Assembly: GCA_027083355.1 (NCBI GenBank)
Contig: JALWOY010000217.1
Location: 1 to 37,233, forward strand
Reading direction: 5' to 3'
DNA: 37,233 bases
Source of the DNA: Phycisphaerales bacterium
GTDB lineage: Bacteria > Planctomycetota > Phycisphaerae > Phycisphaerales > UBA1924
Of this stretch, positions 8,780-16,386 are shown in pieces. Position 1 is the stretch's first letter. The number at the start of each line of letters is the position of its first letter. The notes under the pieces are model-generated. The model saw only the letters and a list, made by a program, of their open reading frames with translations, made no database searches and was not told where the DNA came from. A program made the translations under genes and the position numbers.

Positions 8780-9949
8780 TCAGCTCTCCGTCCACTTCCG
8801 CAGCGACGGGCCCGTGTAGCTCGCCCGCGGGCGGATCAGCCGGTTGTTGGCGTGCTGTTCCATGATGTGGGCGCACCACCCCGTGATCCGGCTGGCCACG
8901 AAGATCGGCGTGTATTGCGGCACCGGGATGCCCAGCGTGAAGTACGTCATCCCGCACGGGAAGTCCACGTTCGGGTGGATATTCTTCTGCTCCAGCATGA
9001 TCTTCTGGACCGCCTCGCCCAGCTCGAACAGCTTCACGAATTCCGGCCCGCGGGCCTCGGCGGCCTTGCGGCCCAGGGCGTGCAGGATGCCCGCCCGGTG
9101 GTCGCCGTTCTTGTAGACCCGGTGCCCGAAGCCCATCAGCTTGCGCTTCTCGGCGAAGGCCTTCTGCATCCATGCGTTGATCTTCTCCGGGTTGTTGTCC
9201 GGACCGATGTCGTTGCGGATCTCGCTGAGCATCTCCATCGCGGCCTCGTTCGCCCCGCCGTGCAGCGGGCCCTTGAGCGCCGCGATCCCGCCGCAGACCG
9301 CCCCGTGCATGTCCGCCAGCGTGCCCGCGATGACCCGCGTCGTGAACGTCGACGCGTTGTAATCATGCTCGGCGTACAGGATCAGGCTCACGTCCATCAC
9401 CTTCTCGTCCTCGGCCGCGGGTTTCTTGCCCGTCATCTGGAACAGCAGGTTCGCGGCGTGGCTCAGCGACGCGTCGCCCCCCGTCTCGGGCATCACCGGA
9501 TCGGCCCCGTCGAGGAACCGCTGCATCTGCCCGATGATCGTCGGGATCTTCGCCGTCAGCCGCTTCGACTTGGCGAGGTTCGCCTCCGGGCTGTTGTCCT
9601 GGCACTGGGCGTCGACATGACCCAGCATGCTCACCGCGGTCCGCAGCACGTCCATCGGCACCGCCGTGCCCGCTTCGAGCATCGGCACCGCCGAACGCAG
9701 GAACGCGGTGACCTCGGCCGGGATGGGCCGATCGGCGACGAGCTGCTGCTTGAACGTCTCCAGCTGGGCCGGGGTCGGCTTGTCGCCCTCGAGCAGCAGA
9801 TACGCGACTTCTTCAAACGTGGCGTGCTCGGCGAGGTCGGCGATCTCGAAGCCGCGGTAGATCAGCGATGTCTGCTCGACCTGGCAGATCTGCGTATCCC
9901 CGGCGATCACGCCCTCGAGCCCGGTCGGTTTGGTCGGTGCGGTCGTCAT
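8780..9949 (-). CDS. gltA: Citrate synthase
   Basis: Predicted 389-aa enzyme that condenses acetyl-CoA with oxaloacetate to citrate, the entry step of the TCA cycle. The catalytic residues are all visible: His230 in GPLHGGANEAAM, His276 in MGFGHRVYKNGDHR and Asp329 in HPNVDF. EHDYNASTF around His195 is the usual substrate-binding segment. The length and sequence fit the short, CitZ/PrpC-like bacterial type, so a 2-methylcitrate synthase role cannot be excluded from sequence alone. No prpB or prpD neighbour is present, which favours citrate synthase. Start ATG 9949 is preceded by GGAG (ggagacgacag) at good spacing; a frame open further upstream to 10105 is Arg-rich and lacks conservation features. 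Confidence 0.95.
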   Translation of the reverse strand: MTTAPTKPTGLEGVIAGDTQICQVEQTSLIYRGFEIADLAEHATFEEVAYLLLEGDKPTPAQLETFKQQLVADRPIPAEVTAFLRSAVPMLEAGTAVPMDVLRTAVSMLGHVDAQCQDNSPEANLAKSKRLTAKIPTIIGQMQRFLDGADPVMPETGGDASLSHAANLLFQMTGKKPAAEDEKVMDVSLILYAEHDYNASTFTTRVIAGTLADMHGAVCGGIAALKGPLHGGANEAAMEMLSEIRNDIGPDNNPEKINAWMQKAFAEKRKLMGFGHRVYKNGDHRAGILHALGRKAAEARGPEFVKLFELGEAVQKIMLEQKNIHPNVDFPCGMTYFTLGIPVPQYTPIFVASRITGWCAHIMEQHANNRLIRPRASYTGPSLRKWTES

Positions 9950-10042
9950 CTGTCGTCTCCTGTTCGGTGCGCGCCCGCGGATCACAGGCGGCCCGACATG
10001 GTAGCGCACCCGCCCCGATCCGATCCAACGGGTCGAATCCGA

Positions 10043-10117
10043 CGAAACGCGACCGTCAGGGAGTGGCCCCCGCAACGCGAGGCGCAGAGGAAACCGCTCC
10101 CTCACGGTCGCGTCTCG
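10043..10117. repeat. Long inverted repeat after trpB (D-type pair), possible terminator
   Basis: Arms 10043-10063 and 10097-10117 are complementary over 21 nt with two mismatches (core acgcgaccgt and acggtcgcgt). The loop is 33 nt. The right arm ends 2 nt from the trpB stop codon on the - strand, so the trpB mRNA would fold into a large hairpin there, followed by a short tttcgt. It is also a pair of the dispersed element seen once at 2036-2064. A role as terminator or 3' stabiliser of trpB mRNA is plausible. Confidence 0.6.
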
Positions 10118-10118
10118 T

Positions 10119-11525
<1,407 letters not shown>

Positions 11526-11582
11526 GGCACAACCCTAGCGCCCGACGCTTCTCTATGCGGACCCGAGCCGGGTGCCTCAACC

Positions 11583-11628
11583 GGGTACCTCGGTTCGGAG
11601 AGCCGAGGTACCCGAGAGAGCCGAGGGT
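11583..11628. repeat. Palindromic repeat (B-type), single copy
   Basis: gggtacctcggtt (11583-11595) and agccgaggtaccc (11601-11613) form a 13-bp inverted repeat with one G-T pair and a 5-nt loop (cggag). The following gagagagccgagggt repeats 8235-8249 closely. It lies between the trpB start and the recX stop, both on the - strand, where it could end transcripts entering from trpB's upstream side. Confidence 0.65.
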
Positions 11629-11649
11629 CCGGGGAACCGGAGATTTCCC

Positions 11650-12132
11650 CTACGCCTCATCCAATACGCGTTGCGTCACCGTTCGCACGATCTCGCCGTC
11701 GAAGCCGCGTCTCGCCAGCCGGCCCATCAGCCGACGTGCCGCGGTCTCCCGGTCCAGGCCCGGGTGTTTCCGGATCCACGCCCTCGCCTCGGCCTCGGCC
11801 GCTTCCTCCGGATCGACATCACGCAGCGCGGCCTCGATCACCTCCGACGCGATCTCCTTGCTCACGCCTTCACTGAACAGTTTCTGGTGCAGCAGCCGGG
11901 GCGCCGCGGACCCTTTGCGGAGTTCCCGCGCCACGGCCCGCTCGGCCGATGCCCGTTCGTCCAGCAGCCCGACTTCCTCCAACCGATCGAGGACGGCGTC
12001 GACGACCGCCGGTTCGTGCCCCTTGTCCAGCAGCCGATGCCTGAGGACCGCCCGCGTCCGGTCGCGGGCCTTGAGCAGCCGCAACGCCGCGGCCTGGGCC
12101 TTGTCGATCAACGCAGGATCAGGCGTCGTCAT
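11650..12132 (-). CDS. recX: Regulatory protein RecX
   Basis: Predicted 160-aa RecX protein, which binds RecA filaments and limits strand exchange. It is all-helical, with three three-helix RecX repeats. The first carries LLKARDRTRAVLRHRLLDKG, the usual RecX opening, and VVDAVLDRLEEVGLLDERA closes it. A second begins at RLLHQKLFSEGVS, and a third at ARRLMGRLARRGFD. Length is typical of the family. The recA gene, often next door, is not in this window, so any co-regulation with recA must be at a distance. Start ATG 12132 is the first in the frame, and the product begins directly with the family sequence. Confidence 0.88.
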   Translation of the reverse strand: MTTPDPALIDKAQAAALRLLKARDRTRAVLRHRLLDKGHEPAVVDAVLDRLEEVGLLDERASAERAVARELRKGSAAPRLLHQKLFSEGVSKEIASEVIEAALRDVDPEEAAEAEARAWIRKHPGLDRETAARRLMGRLARRGFDGEIVRTVTQRVLDEA

Positions 12133-12190
12133 ACGTCGTTACTCCGATTTCGAGCTCGAAGTCCGGGTGAGGTAGATTCGGCAGGCTTTC

Positions 12191-12232
12191 TCCCTCTCCC
12201 CGGTCGCCGGGGAGAGGGCCGGGGTGAGGGGC
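12191..12232. repeat. Dispersed palindromic repeat, C-type copy 2
   Basis: ccctctccccgg (12192-12203), loop tcg, then the exact complement (12207-12218), followed by ccggggtgaggggc. The perfect 12-bp hairpin is the intact form of the decayed, inverted copy at 143-185. It sits upstream of recX and downstream of nothing on the + strand. The rest of 12133-12445 holds no gene; only a possible promoter for the 12446 gene is seen near 12404. Confidence 0.7.
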
Positions 12233-12403
12233 TTCCTGTTCTTCTCCTTACTTCATGCCTCATCAGTAAACCGGCTCGTCGCAACGGGGATACCCCGCTA
12301 CTCGCCCGCCGACGCCCCGCTTCGTCGCCGTCTCGCCGCGATCGGAACGAGGTGGGGAGAAGACGACTTCCACCCACCAGTCTACCCGCCGGATTGACCC
12401 CTC

Positions 12404-12409
12404 TACACT
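12404..12409 (+). promoter_or_regulatory. Candidate -10 element TACACT for the 12446 gene
   Basis: TACACT lies 36 nt before the ATG, leaving room for a leader of about 30 nt with the AGGAG site. ttgacc at 12394-12399 is too close to act as its -35. Weak evidence. Confidence 0.22.
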
Positions 12410-12445
12410 CCCCAATCGCAGCACCATTCCGAGAGGAGTTCGATC

Positions 12446-13306
12446 ATGGAGCACGGGGTCAGGAAAGTCGGTGTCGTCGGGTCCGGTCAGATGGGCGGGG
12501 GCATCGCCCAGGTCGCGGCCGTCGCGGGGTTCGAGGTCGCGGTGTTCGATTCGGCCTCGGGGGCGTTGGAAAAATGCAAGGCGACGCACGACAAGCTGCT
12601 GGCCCGTGCCGTCGAAAAGGGCCGGATGGAGCAGGCCGACGCCGACGCCGCCAAGGCCCGACTCACATACGCCGAGAGCATGGACGCCCTGGCCGGTGCG
12701 GATATCGTGATCGAGGCCGTGGTCGAAAACGCCGACGTCAAGAAGGCGGTCTTCGCGGACCTCGACAAGCGGTTCACGGGCGGCGAGATCCTCGCGACCA
12801 ACACCAGTTCGATCAGCATCACCGAGATCGCGGCGGCGACGACAACGCCCGAGCGTGTGATCGGGATGCACTTTTTCTACCCGGTCCCGGTGATGAAGCT
12901 CGTCGAGGTCATCAACGGGCTGGCGACCGACAGCGCCGTGACGGCGCGTGTTCTGGCGCTCTCCGAGGCGATGGGCAAGAAGGCCGTCCCCGCGAACGAC
13001 CGGGCGGGTTTCGTGTCCAACCGCGTGCTGATGCCGATGATCAACGAGGCGTTTTACGCGTGGATGGAGGGCGTGGCCGAGCCCGAGCACATCGACGAGA
13101 TCATGAAACTGGGCATGAACCACCCGATGGGCCCGCTGCGTCTGGCCGACTTCATCGGGCTGGATACGTGCGCCCACATCATGAACGTGCTCGCCGACGG
13201 GCTGCACAACGAACGCTACCGCCCCTGCCCGCTGCTGGATCAGCTGGTCGTGGCGGGTCGGCTGGGCAACAAGACGGGGCGGGGTGTGTTCGATTACTCG
13301 AGTTGA
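12446..13306 (+). CDS. 3-hydroxybutyryl-CoA dehydrogenase (HAD family)
   Basis: Predicted 286-aa NAD(P)-dependent dehydrogenase that interconverts 3-hydroxyacyl-CoA and acetoacetyl-CoA-type 3-ketoacyl-CoA, in short-chain fatty-acid or butyrate/PHB metabolism. The Rossmann motif GSGQMGGGIAQVAAVAGF is at 12-29. NTSSISITEIA begins at 119. Catalytic His142 lies in GMHFFYPVPVMKLVEVI; most relatives have Asn where this one has Tyr (HFFNP). The substrate-domain signature AGFVSNRVLMPMINEA and the C-terminal GPLRLADFIGLD are intact. Length is standard for the single-function enzyme, so this is not a FadB fusion. The ATG has AGGAG nine nt upstream. No thiolase or crotonase gene is adjacent. A hairpin follows the stop codon. 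Confidence 0.93.
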   Translation: MEHGVRKVGVVGSGQMGGGIAQVAAVAGFEVAVFDSASGALEKCKATHDKLLARAVEKGRMEQADADAAKARLTYAESMDALAGADIVIEAVVENADVKKAVFADLDKRFTGGEILATNTSSISITEIAAATTTPERVIGMHFFYPVPVMKLVEVINGLATDSAVTARVLALSEAMGKKAVPANDRAGFVSNRVLMPMINEAFYAWMEGVAEPEHIDEIMKLGMNHPMGPLRLADFIGLDTCAHIMNVLADGLHNERYRPCPLLDQLVVAGRLGNKTGRGVFDYSS

Positions 13307-13315
13307 ACCATGACG

Positions 13316-13343
13316 CCGACGCTGAGGCTCCGCGAAGCGTCGG
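13316..13343. terminator. Hairpin after the 3-hydroxybutyryl-CoA dehydrogenase gene
   Basis: ccgacgct and agcgtcgg form a perfect 8-bp stem with a 12-nt loop, starting 10 nt after the stop. A short attcccg follows, not a real U-run. It may be a factor-dependent or weak intrinsic terminator, or another repeat family member. Confidence 0.4.
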
Positions 13344-13490
13344 ATTCCCGTGCTGACCAGCACCCAACCCGAGCCTTCGTCGCGGGCTCCTCGGGCTCGA
13401 CGCCGTTCGAACGCATCCCGGCCCAAACCTCCGCGGCCCTGCACGGCCTCCGCGGTCGGTCTCCTATTCTCACCTCAAAGGAAGACACCC

Positions 13491-14645
13491 ATGCCAACCG
13501 CCATCGTCCTCGGAGCCGGCATGGTCGGCTCGGTCATCGCCGCCGATCTCTCCCGCGATCTCGATGTCACCATCGCCGACGCGAGCGAGTCCGGCCTCGC
13601 CCGCGCCGCCGGCCTCGCCCCGATGCAGACCGTCAGGGCCGACCTCTCCGACGCCGACACCATCAAACGGCTCATCGCCCCGTTCGACATCGTCTGCGGC
13701 GCCCTCGCCAGCCACCTCGGCTTCAATGCCCTGCGTGCCGTCATCGAGGCCGGCAAACCCTACTGCGACATCTCCTTCATGCCGGAGGACGCGATCGACT
13801 TGGACGATCTCGCCATCGAACGCGGTGTCACGGCCGTCGTCGATTGCGGCGTCGCCCCCGGCATGTCCAACCTCCTCGCCGCGCACGCCGCGGCCCGGAT
13901 GGACCCGTGCCGGAACATCGAGATCTACGTCGGGGGCCTCCCCGTCGAACGCCGCTGGCCCTTCGAATACAAGGCCGGCTTCGCCCCCGCCGACGTCATC
14001 GAGGAATACACGCGACCCGCTCGGCTCGTCGAACACGGCCGAACCGTCGTCAAAGAAGCACTCTCCGAGCCCGAGCTGATCGACCTGCCCGGCGTCGGCA
14101 CGCTCGAAGCCGTCAACACCGACGGCCTCCGTTCCCTCGCCCAAACCATGAACGTCCCGTTCATGAAGGAAAAAACGCTGCGCTACCCGGGCCACTACGA
14201 ACTGATGCGCGTCTTCCGCGAGACCGGCCTGTTCAGCAAGGACGAGATCGAGGTCAACGGCGCACGCGTCCGTCCCCTCGACGTGCTCTCAACGCTCATG
14301 TTCCCCAAGTGGACCTACGAGCCCGGCGAAGCCGACTTCACCGTCATGCGCATCATCGCGGACGGCGACATCAACGGCGAGCCGACCCGCCACACATGGG
14401 ATGTCCTCGACCGGCTCGACCCCGAGACGGGATACACGAGCATGTCGCGCACCACCGCCTTCCCCTGCGCCATCGTCGCCCGCGAGATCCTCGCCGGGAA
14501 CATCACGCGGCCCGGTGTCCTGCCCCCCGAAAAACTGGGCGCCGATGCCGGGCTTGTCTCCCGCGTCATCGAGGGGCACCGAAGCCGGGGGATCGAATAC
14601 ACCCTCACCGTCTCGGCTCCTCCGACGGACGCGGTGGGCGGATGA
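13491..14645 (+). CDS. Saccharopine dehydrogenase-like NAD(P)-dependent reductase
   Basis: Predicted 384-aa cytoplasmic oxidoreductase of the saccharopine dehydrogenase superfamily, which includes saccharopine reductases and lysine 6-dehydrogenases. The nucleotide-binding motif GAGMVGSVIAADL is at 8-20, the second strand ends with DVTIADAS, and the typical CGVAPGMSNLLAAHAA lies near 122-137. The C-terminal catalytic domain has family features (GLFSKDEIEVNG, MSRTTAFPCAIVAREIL). ATG 13491 is supported by AAAGGAAG at 13477-13484. The open frame extends back to 13350 but that part is Ser/Arg-rich and unlike the family. It could be a lysine dehydrogenase, but the substrate cannot be read from sequence. 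Preceded by a 184-bp gap containing a TATTCT hexamer 20 nt before the ATG that may be a -10 element. Confidence 0.87.
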   Translation: MPTAIVLGAGMVGSVIAADLSRDLDVTIADASESGLARAAGLAPMQTVRADLSDADTIKRLIAPFDIVCGALASHLGFNALRAVIEAGKPYCDISFMPEDAIDLDDLAIERGVTAVVDCGVAPGMSNLLAAHAAARMDPCRNIEIYVGGLPVERRWPFEYKAGFAPADVIEEYTRPARLVEHGRTVVKEALSEPELIDLPGVGTLEAVNTDGLRSLAQTMNVPFMKEKTLRYPGHYELMRVFRETGLFSKDEIEVNGARVRPLDVLSTLMFPKWTYEPGEADFTVMRIIADGDINGEPTRHTWDVLDRLDPETGYTSMSRTTAFPCAIVAREILAGNITRPGVLPPEKLGADAGLVSRVIEGHRSRGIEYTLTVSAPPTDAVGG

Positions 14646-14694
14646 TCATCCCCGGTTCTCCACCGGGATTCATCCCTCGCCCGACTTCGTCCGA

Positions 14695-14700
14695 TACACT
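14695..14700 (+). promoter_or_regulatory. Candidate -10 element TACACT, possibly leaderless
   Basis: TACACT ends 5 nt before the GTG start of the acetyltransferase gene and no Shine-Dalgarno is seen. If it is a real -10, transcription would begin at or very near the start codon and give a leaderless mRNA. No convincing -35 hexamer is seen. Confidence 0.25.
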
Positions 14701-14705
14701 CCGGC

Positions 14706-15245
14706 GTGATCGAGATCAGGCACATCACGCCCGACCACCCGCTCTATGCGCAGGAAACCGCGCTGCGCGAGCGCGTGCTGCTCGCCGGAGCGGGGTACGA
14801 CTTCGAGTCCTTCCGCCGGGACTACCCCTACGAAGACACCGCCGAGCATTTCGTCGCCGTCACGACCCACACCAACGCCGGCAGCCCCGTCGAGGTGGTC
14901 ATCGGCACCGCCCTGCTCATCCCGGATCACCCGGAACCCGGGCGCGGCAAGGTCACGCAGGTCGCTGTCGACTCCCAGAGACAGGGAGAAGGCATCGGAC
15001 GCAGGCTCATGGTCACGCTCGAATCACACGCTTTCGGCACCCTCGGGCTGCGGGAGGTCTACTGCCACGCCCAGAACACCGCCATGGGGTTCTACCAACG
15101 TCTCGGCTGGCAAATCGACGGAGATGAATTCATCGAGGCAGGCATCCCGCATCACAAAATGTTCATCCGCTCGCCTGAAGGCCGACCCGTAGCATCCGAA
15201 CCCGAACAAATCGGGCCAAATCTGGATCTGGTTGACCCGAATTAG
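14706..15245 (+). CDS. GNAT acetyltransferase (ElaA/YjcF-like)
   Basis: Predicted 179-aa N-acetyltransferase that would move an acetyl group from acetyl-CoA to an amine; substrate unknown. Motif A reads VTQVAVDSQRQGEGIGRRLM (about 83-102), with the QxxGxG pyrophosphate loop at 93-98. Motif B covers YCHAQNTAMGFYQRLGW. The ending DEFIEAGIPHHKM is characteristic of the ElaA/YjcF branch. The start is a GTG at 14706, directly after a TACACT hexamer; the upstream sequence has no Shine-Dalgarno. The gene stands 60 nt after the saccharopine dehydrogenase-like gene and 48 nt before the Fur/PerR-like gene, all on the + strand. A lysine-acetylation link to its neighbour is tempting but not supported by sequence. 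Confidence 0.85.
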   Translation: MIEIRHITPDHPLYAQETALRERVLLAGAGYDFESFRRDYPYEDTAEHFVAVTTHTNAGSPVEVVIGTALLIPDHPEPGRGKVTQVAVDSQRQGEGIGRRLMVTLESHAFGTLGLREVYCHAQNTAMGFYQRLGWQIDGDEFIEAGIPHHKMFIRSPEGRPVASEPEQIGPNLDLVDPN

Positions 15246-15293
15246 AAAGATTCAGACGCCGCAGACTGGTATCACACCCCCTCTTTTGGAATA

Positions 15294-15806
15294 ATGCCAG
15301 AGATGTTCGACGCGTCAGAACGTACACCGCTCAATGGCCGGGATTGCGAATGCCGTTCCGAAGCCGTCCGGGCTCTGTTCCGAGCACACGGCCTCCGCTG
15401 CACGCGTCAGCGGGAGTTGATCTACAACACGCTCGCCGCCAGCAAGGCCCATCCGACCGCGGACGAAATCTTCCAGTCCGTCCGGAACGAGGAGCCGGGC
15501 CTCAGTCTCGCAACGGTTTATAACACCCTCGACGCGTTCACCGAATGCGGCCTGTGCCATCGCATACCAAGCCCCCAGACCAACGGGCCTTCCCGGTACG
15601 ACACCGACACCAACCAGCACGTCCATGTCATGCTCGACGACGGCCGGGTGTTCGATGTCCCCGACGATCTCGCCGCCATGCTCGATCACACCCTCCCCCC
15701 CTCTTTTGTGGAGGAAGTCGAACGGAGGCTCGGCATCCGGCTCACCGGGTATCAGCTCCATCTCTCCGCGTGCGGATGCGACAAGACGGGGAACCCCTCG
15801 AAATAA
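15294..15806 (+). CDS. Fur/PerR-family metalloregulator lacking the first structural Cys pair
   Basis: Predicted 170-aa DNA-binding repressor that senses metal or peroxide. The winged-helix part runs from LRCTRQRELIYNTL to the recognition helix SLATVYNTLDAF (71-82). The regulatory metal ligands align with PerR: H53 in AHPTADEIF, D103 in RYD, H109 and H111 in QHVHVM, D121 in VFDVP. Asp at 103 is the PerR-type residue, where Fur usually has Glu. The CxxC normally next to the His pair is replaced by LDD with one residue missing, and only CGC remains near the C terminus (C160, C162). The Cys4 structural zinc site is therefore absent or rebuilt. The start ATG 15294 has only a weak GGA upstream. 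Target unknown; no catalase or peroxiredoxin gene is adjacent. A hairpin and the PilZ gene follow. Confidence 0.88.
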   Translation: MPEMFDASERTPLNGRDCECRSEAVRALFRAHGLRCTRQRELIYNTLAASKAHPTADEIFQSVRNEEPGLSLATVYNTLDAFTECGLCHRIPSPQTNGPSRYDTDTNQHVHVMLDDGRVFDVPDDLAAMLDHTLPPSFVEEVERRLGIRLTGYQLHLSACGCDKTGNPSK

Positions 15807-15836
15807 CACAACAATCTCCAGTCGGGCGCACTTCCG

Positions 15837-15882
15837 TCCGATCATGAACGTACGCAATTCAAGCACCGTATTCATGATCGGA
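15837..15882 (+). promoter_or_regulatory. Perfect 12-bp inverted repeat over the PilZ ribosome binding site
   Basis: tccgatcatgaa (15837-15848) and ttcatgatcgga (15871-15882) are exact reverse complements. Inside, tacg (15851-15854) can pair with cgta (15867-15870) after a 2-nt bulge, giving a longer stem and a 12-nt loop. The right arm contains GGA of the GGAG ribosome binding site (15880-15883) of the gene starting at 15890. In RNA the hairpin would hide that site. As DNA it could be a dimeric operator or, less likely, a terminator for the regulator gene; no U-run follows. The base composition (AT-rich arms) is unlike the palindromic repeats elsewhere in the window. Confidence 0.6.
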
Positions 15883-15889
15883 GCCGACC

Positions 15890-16285
15890 ATGGACCAGCA
15901 GATCGATCGTCGCCGGCATCCCCGCTTCGCCGTGTCGCCCGGGTACACCCCCGTGCGTCTCCGGCTGTTGACCGAGGATCACTTCACCCGTTCAGGGCAT
16001 GCCTATGACATCAGCGAGGGCGGTGTCCGTTTCGAGATGGATATCCCCGTCGAACCCGGTACACCCGTCGCCATGGAGATCATGCTCCCCGAGCAGCCCG
16101 GCGTGCTCCACACCAACGACGGACCCGGACGCGCTGTCTTCGTCATCGGCAATGTCGTCTGGTGCGACATCGAAGAACCCGGCCCGGCGAACATGGCCAT
16201 GGCGATCACCCGCTACGCGCGTTCCGGTGACAAGGAACGCCTCATGCGGCGGTTGACCACCGGTGCTTACGCCCGCGTGGCATAA
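15890..16285 (+). CDS. PilZ domain protein, probable c-di-GMP receptor
   Basis: Predicted 131-aa single-domain PilZ protein. The two c-di-GMP-binding motifs are present: RRRHPR (RxxxR, about 8-12) and DISEGG (D/NxSxxG, 40-45). The beta-barrel follows, with VPVEPGTPVAMEIMLP-like strands and NVVWCD in the middle. No other domain is fused, so it likely acts by binding partners when c-di-GMP rises. The ATG at 15890 has GGAG six nt upstream, embedded in the inverted repeat at 15837-15882. A hairpin with a T-rich tail follows the stop codon. It sits downstream of the Fur/PerR-like gene and about 4 kb from the pilus-type ATPase genes that may carry c-di-GMP-binding N termini; a functional link is inference. 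Confidence 0.88.
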   Translation: MDQQIDRRRHPRFAVSPGYTPVRLRLLTEDHFTRSGHAYDISEGGVRFEMDIPVEPGTPVAMEIMLPEQPGVLHTNDGPGRAVFVIGNVVWCDIEEPGPANMAMAITRYARSGDKERLMRRLTTGAYARVA

Positions 16286-16312
16286 ACACTTCGATACACC
16301 TGTTCTTCGTGC

Positions 16313-16345
16313 TCCGCCCGTGCGTCGCATCCGGGCGGATTCTTT
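16313..16345 (+). terminator. Likely intrinsic terminator after the PilZ gene
   Basis: tccgcccg (16313-16320) pairs fully with cgggcgga (16332-16339) across an 11-nt loop, and the stem is followed by ttcttt. It begins 27 nt after the PilZ stop and fits a rho-independent terminator with a short U-tract. Confidence 0.55.
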
Positions 16346-16350
16346 GCGCA

Positions 16351-16370
16351 CAAACCCGCGCGGTGCGCGG
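16351..16370 (-). terminator. Possible terminator after the CstB-like gene
   Basis: ccgcgc (16356-16361), loop ggt, gcgcgg (16365-16370) is a perfect 6-bp stem. Read on the - strand it is followed by gtttgtg, so it could end transcription of the gene at 16387-17829. Weak U-run. Confidence 0.35.
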
Positions 16371-16386
16371 ATCCCCCGGGGGCCTC

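Noticed and set aside
11572-13356. A 594-aa + strand frame across recX and the dehydrogenase gene
   Set aside because: It runs through a repeat and two well-supported genes in other frames, and is rich in Arg/Gly with no domain.
13310-15127. A 605-aa + strand frame overlapping the reductase and acetyltransferase genes
   Set aside because: Arg/His/Pro-rich shadow; the other frame encodes a Rossmann protein and a GNAT domain.
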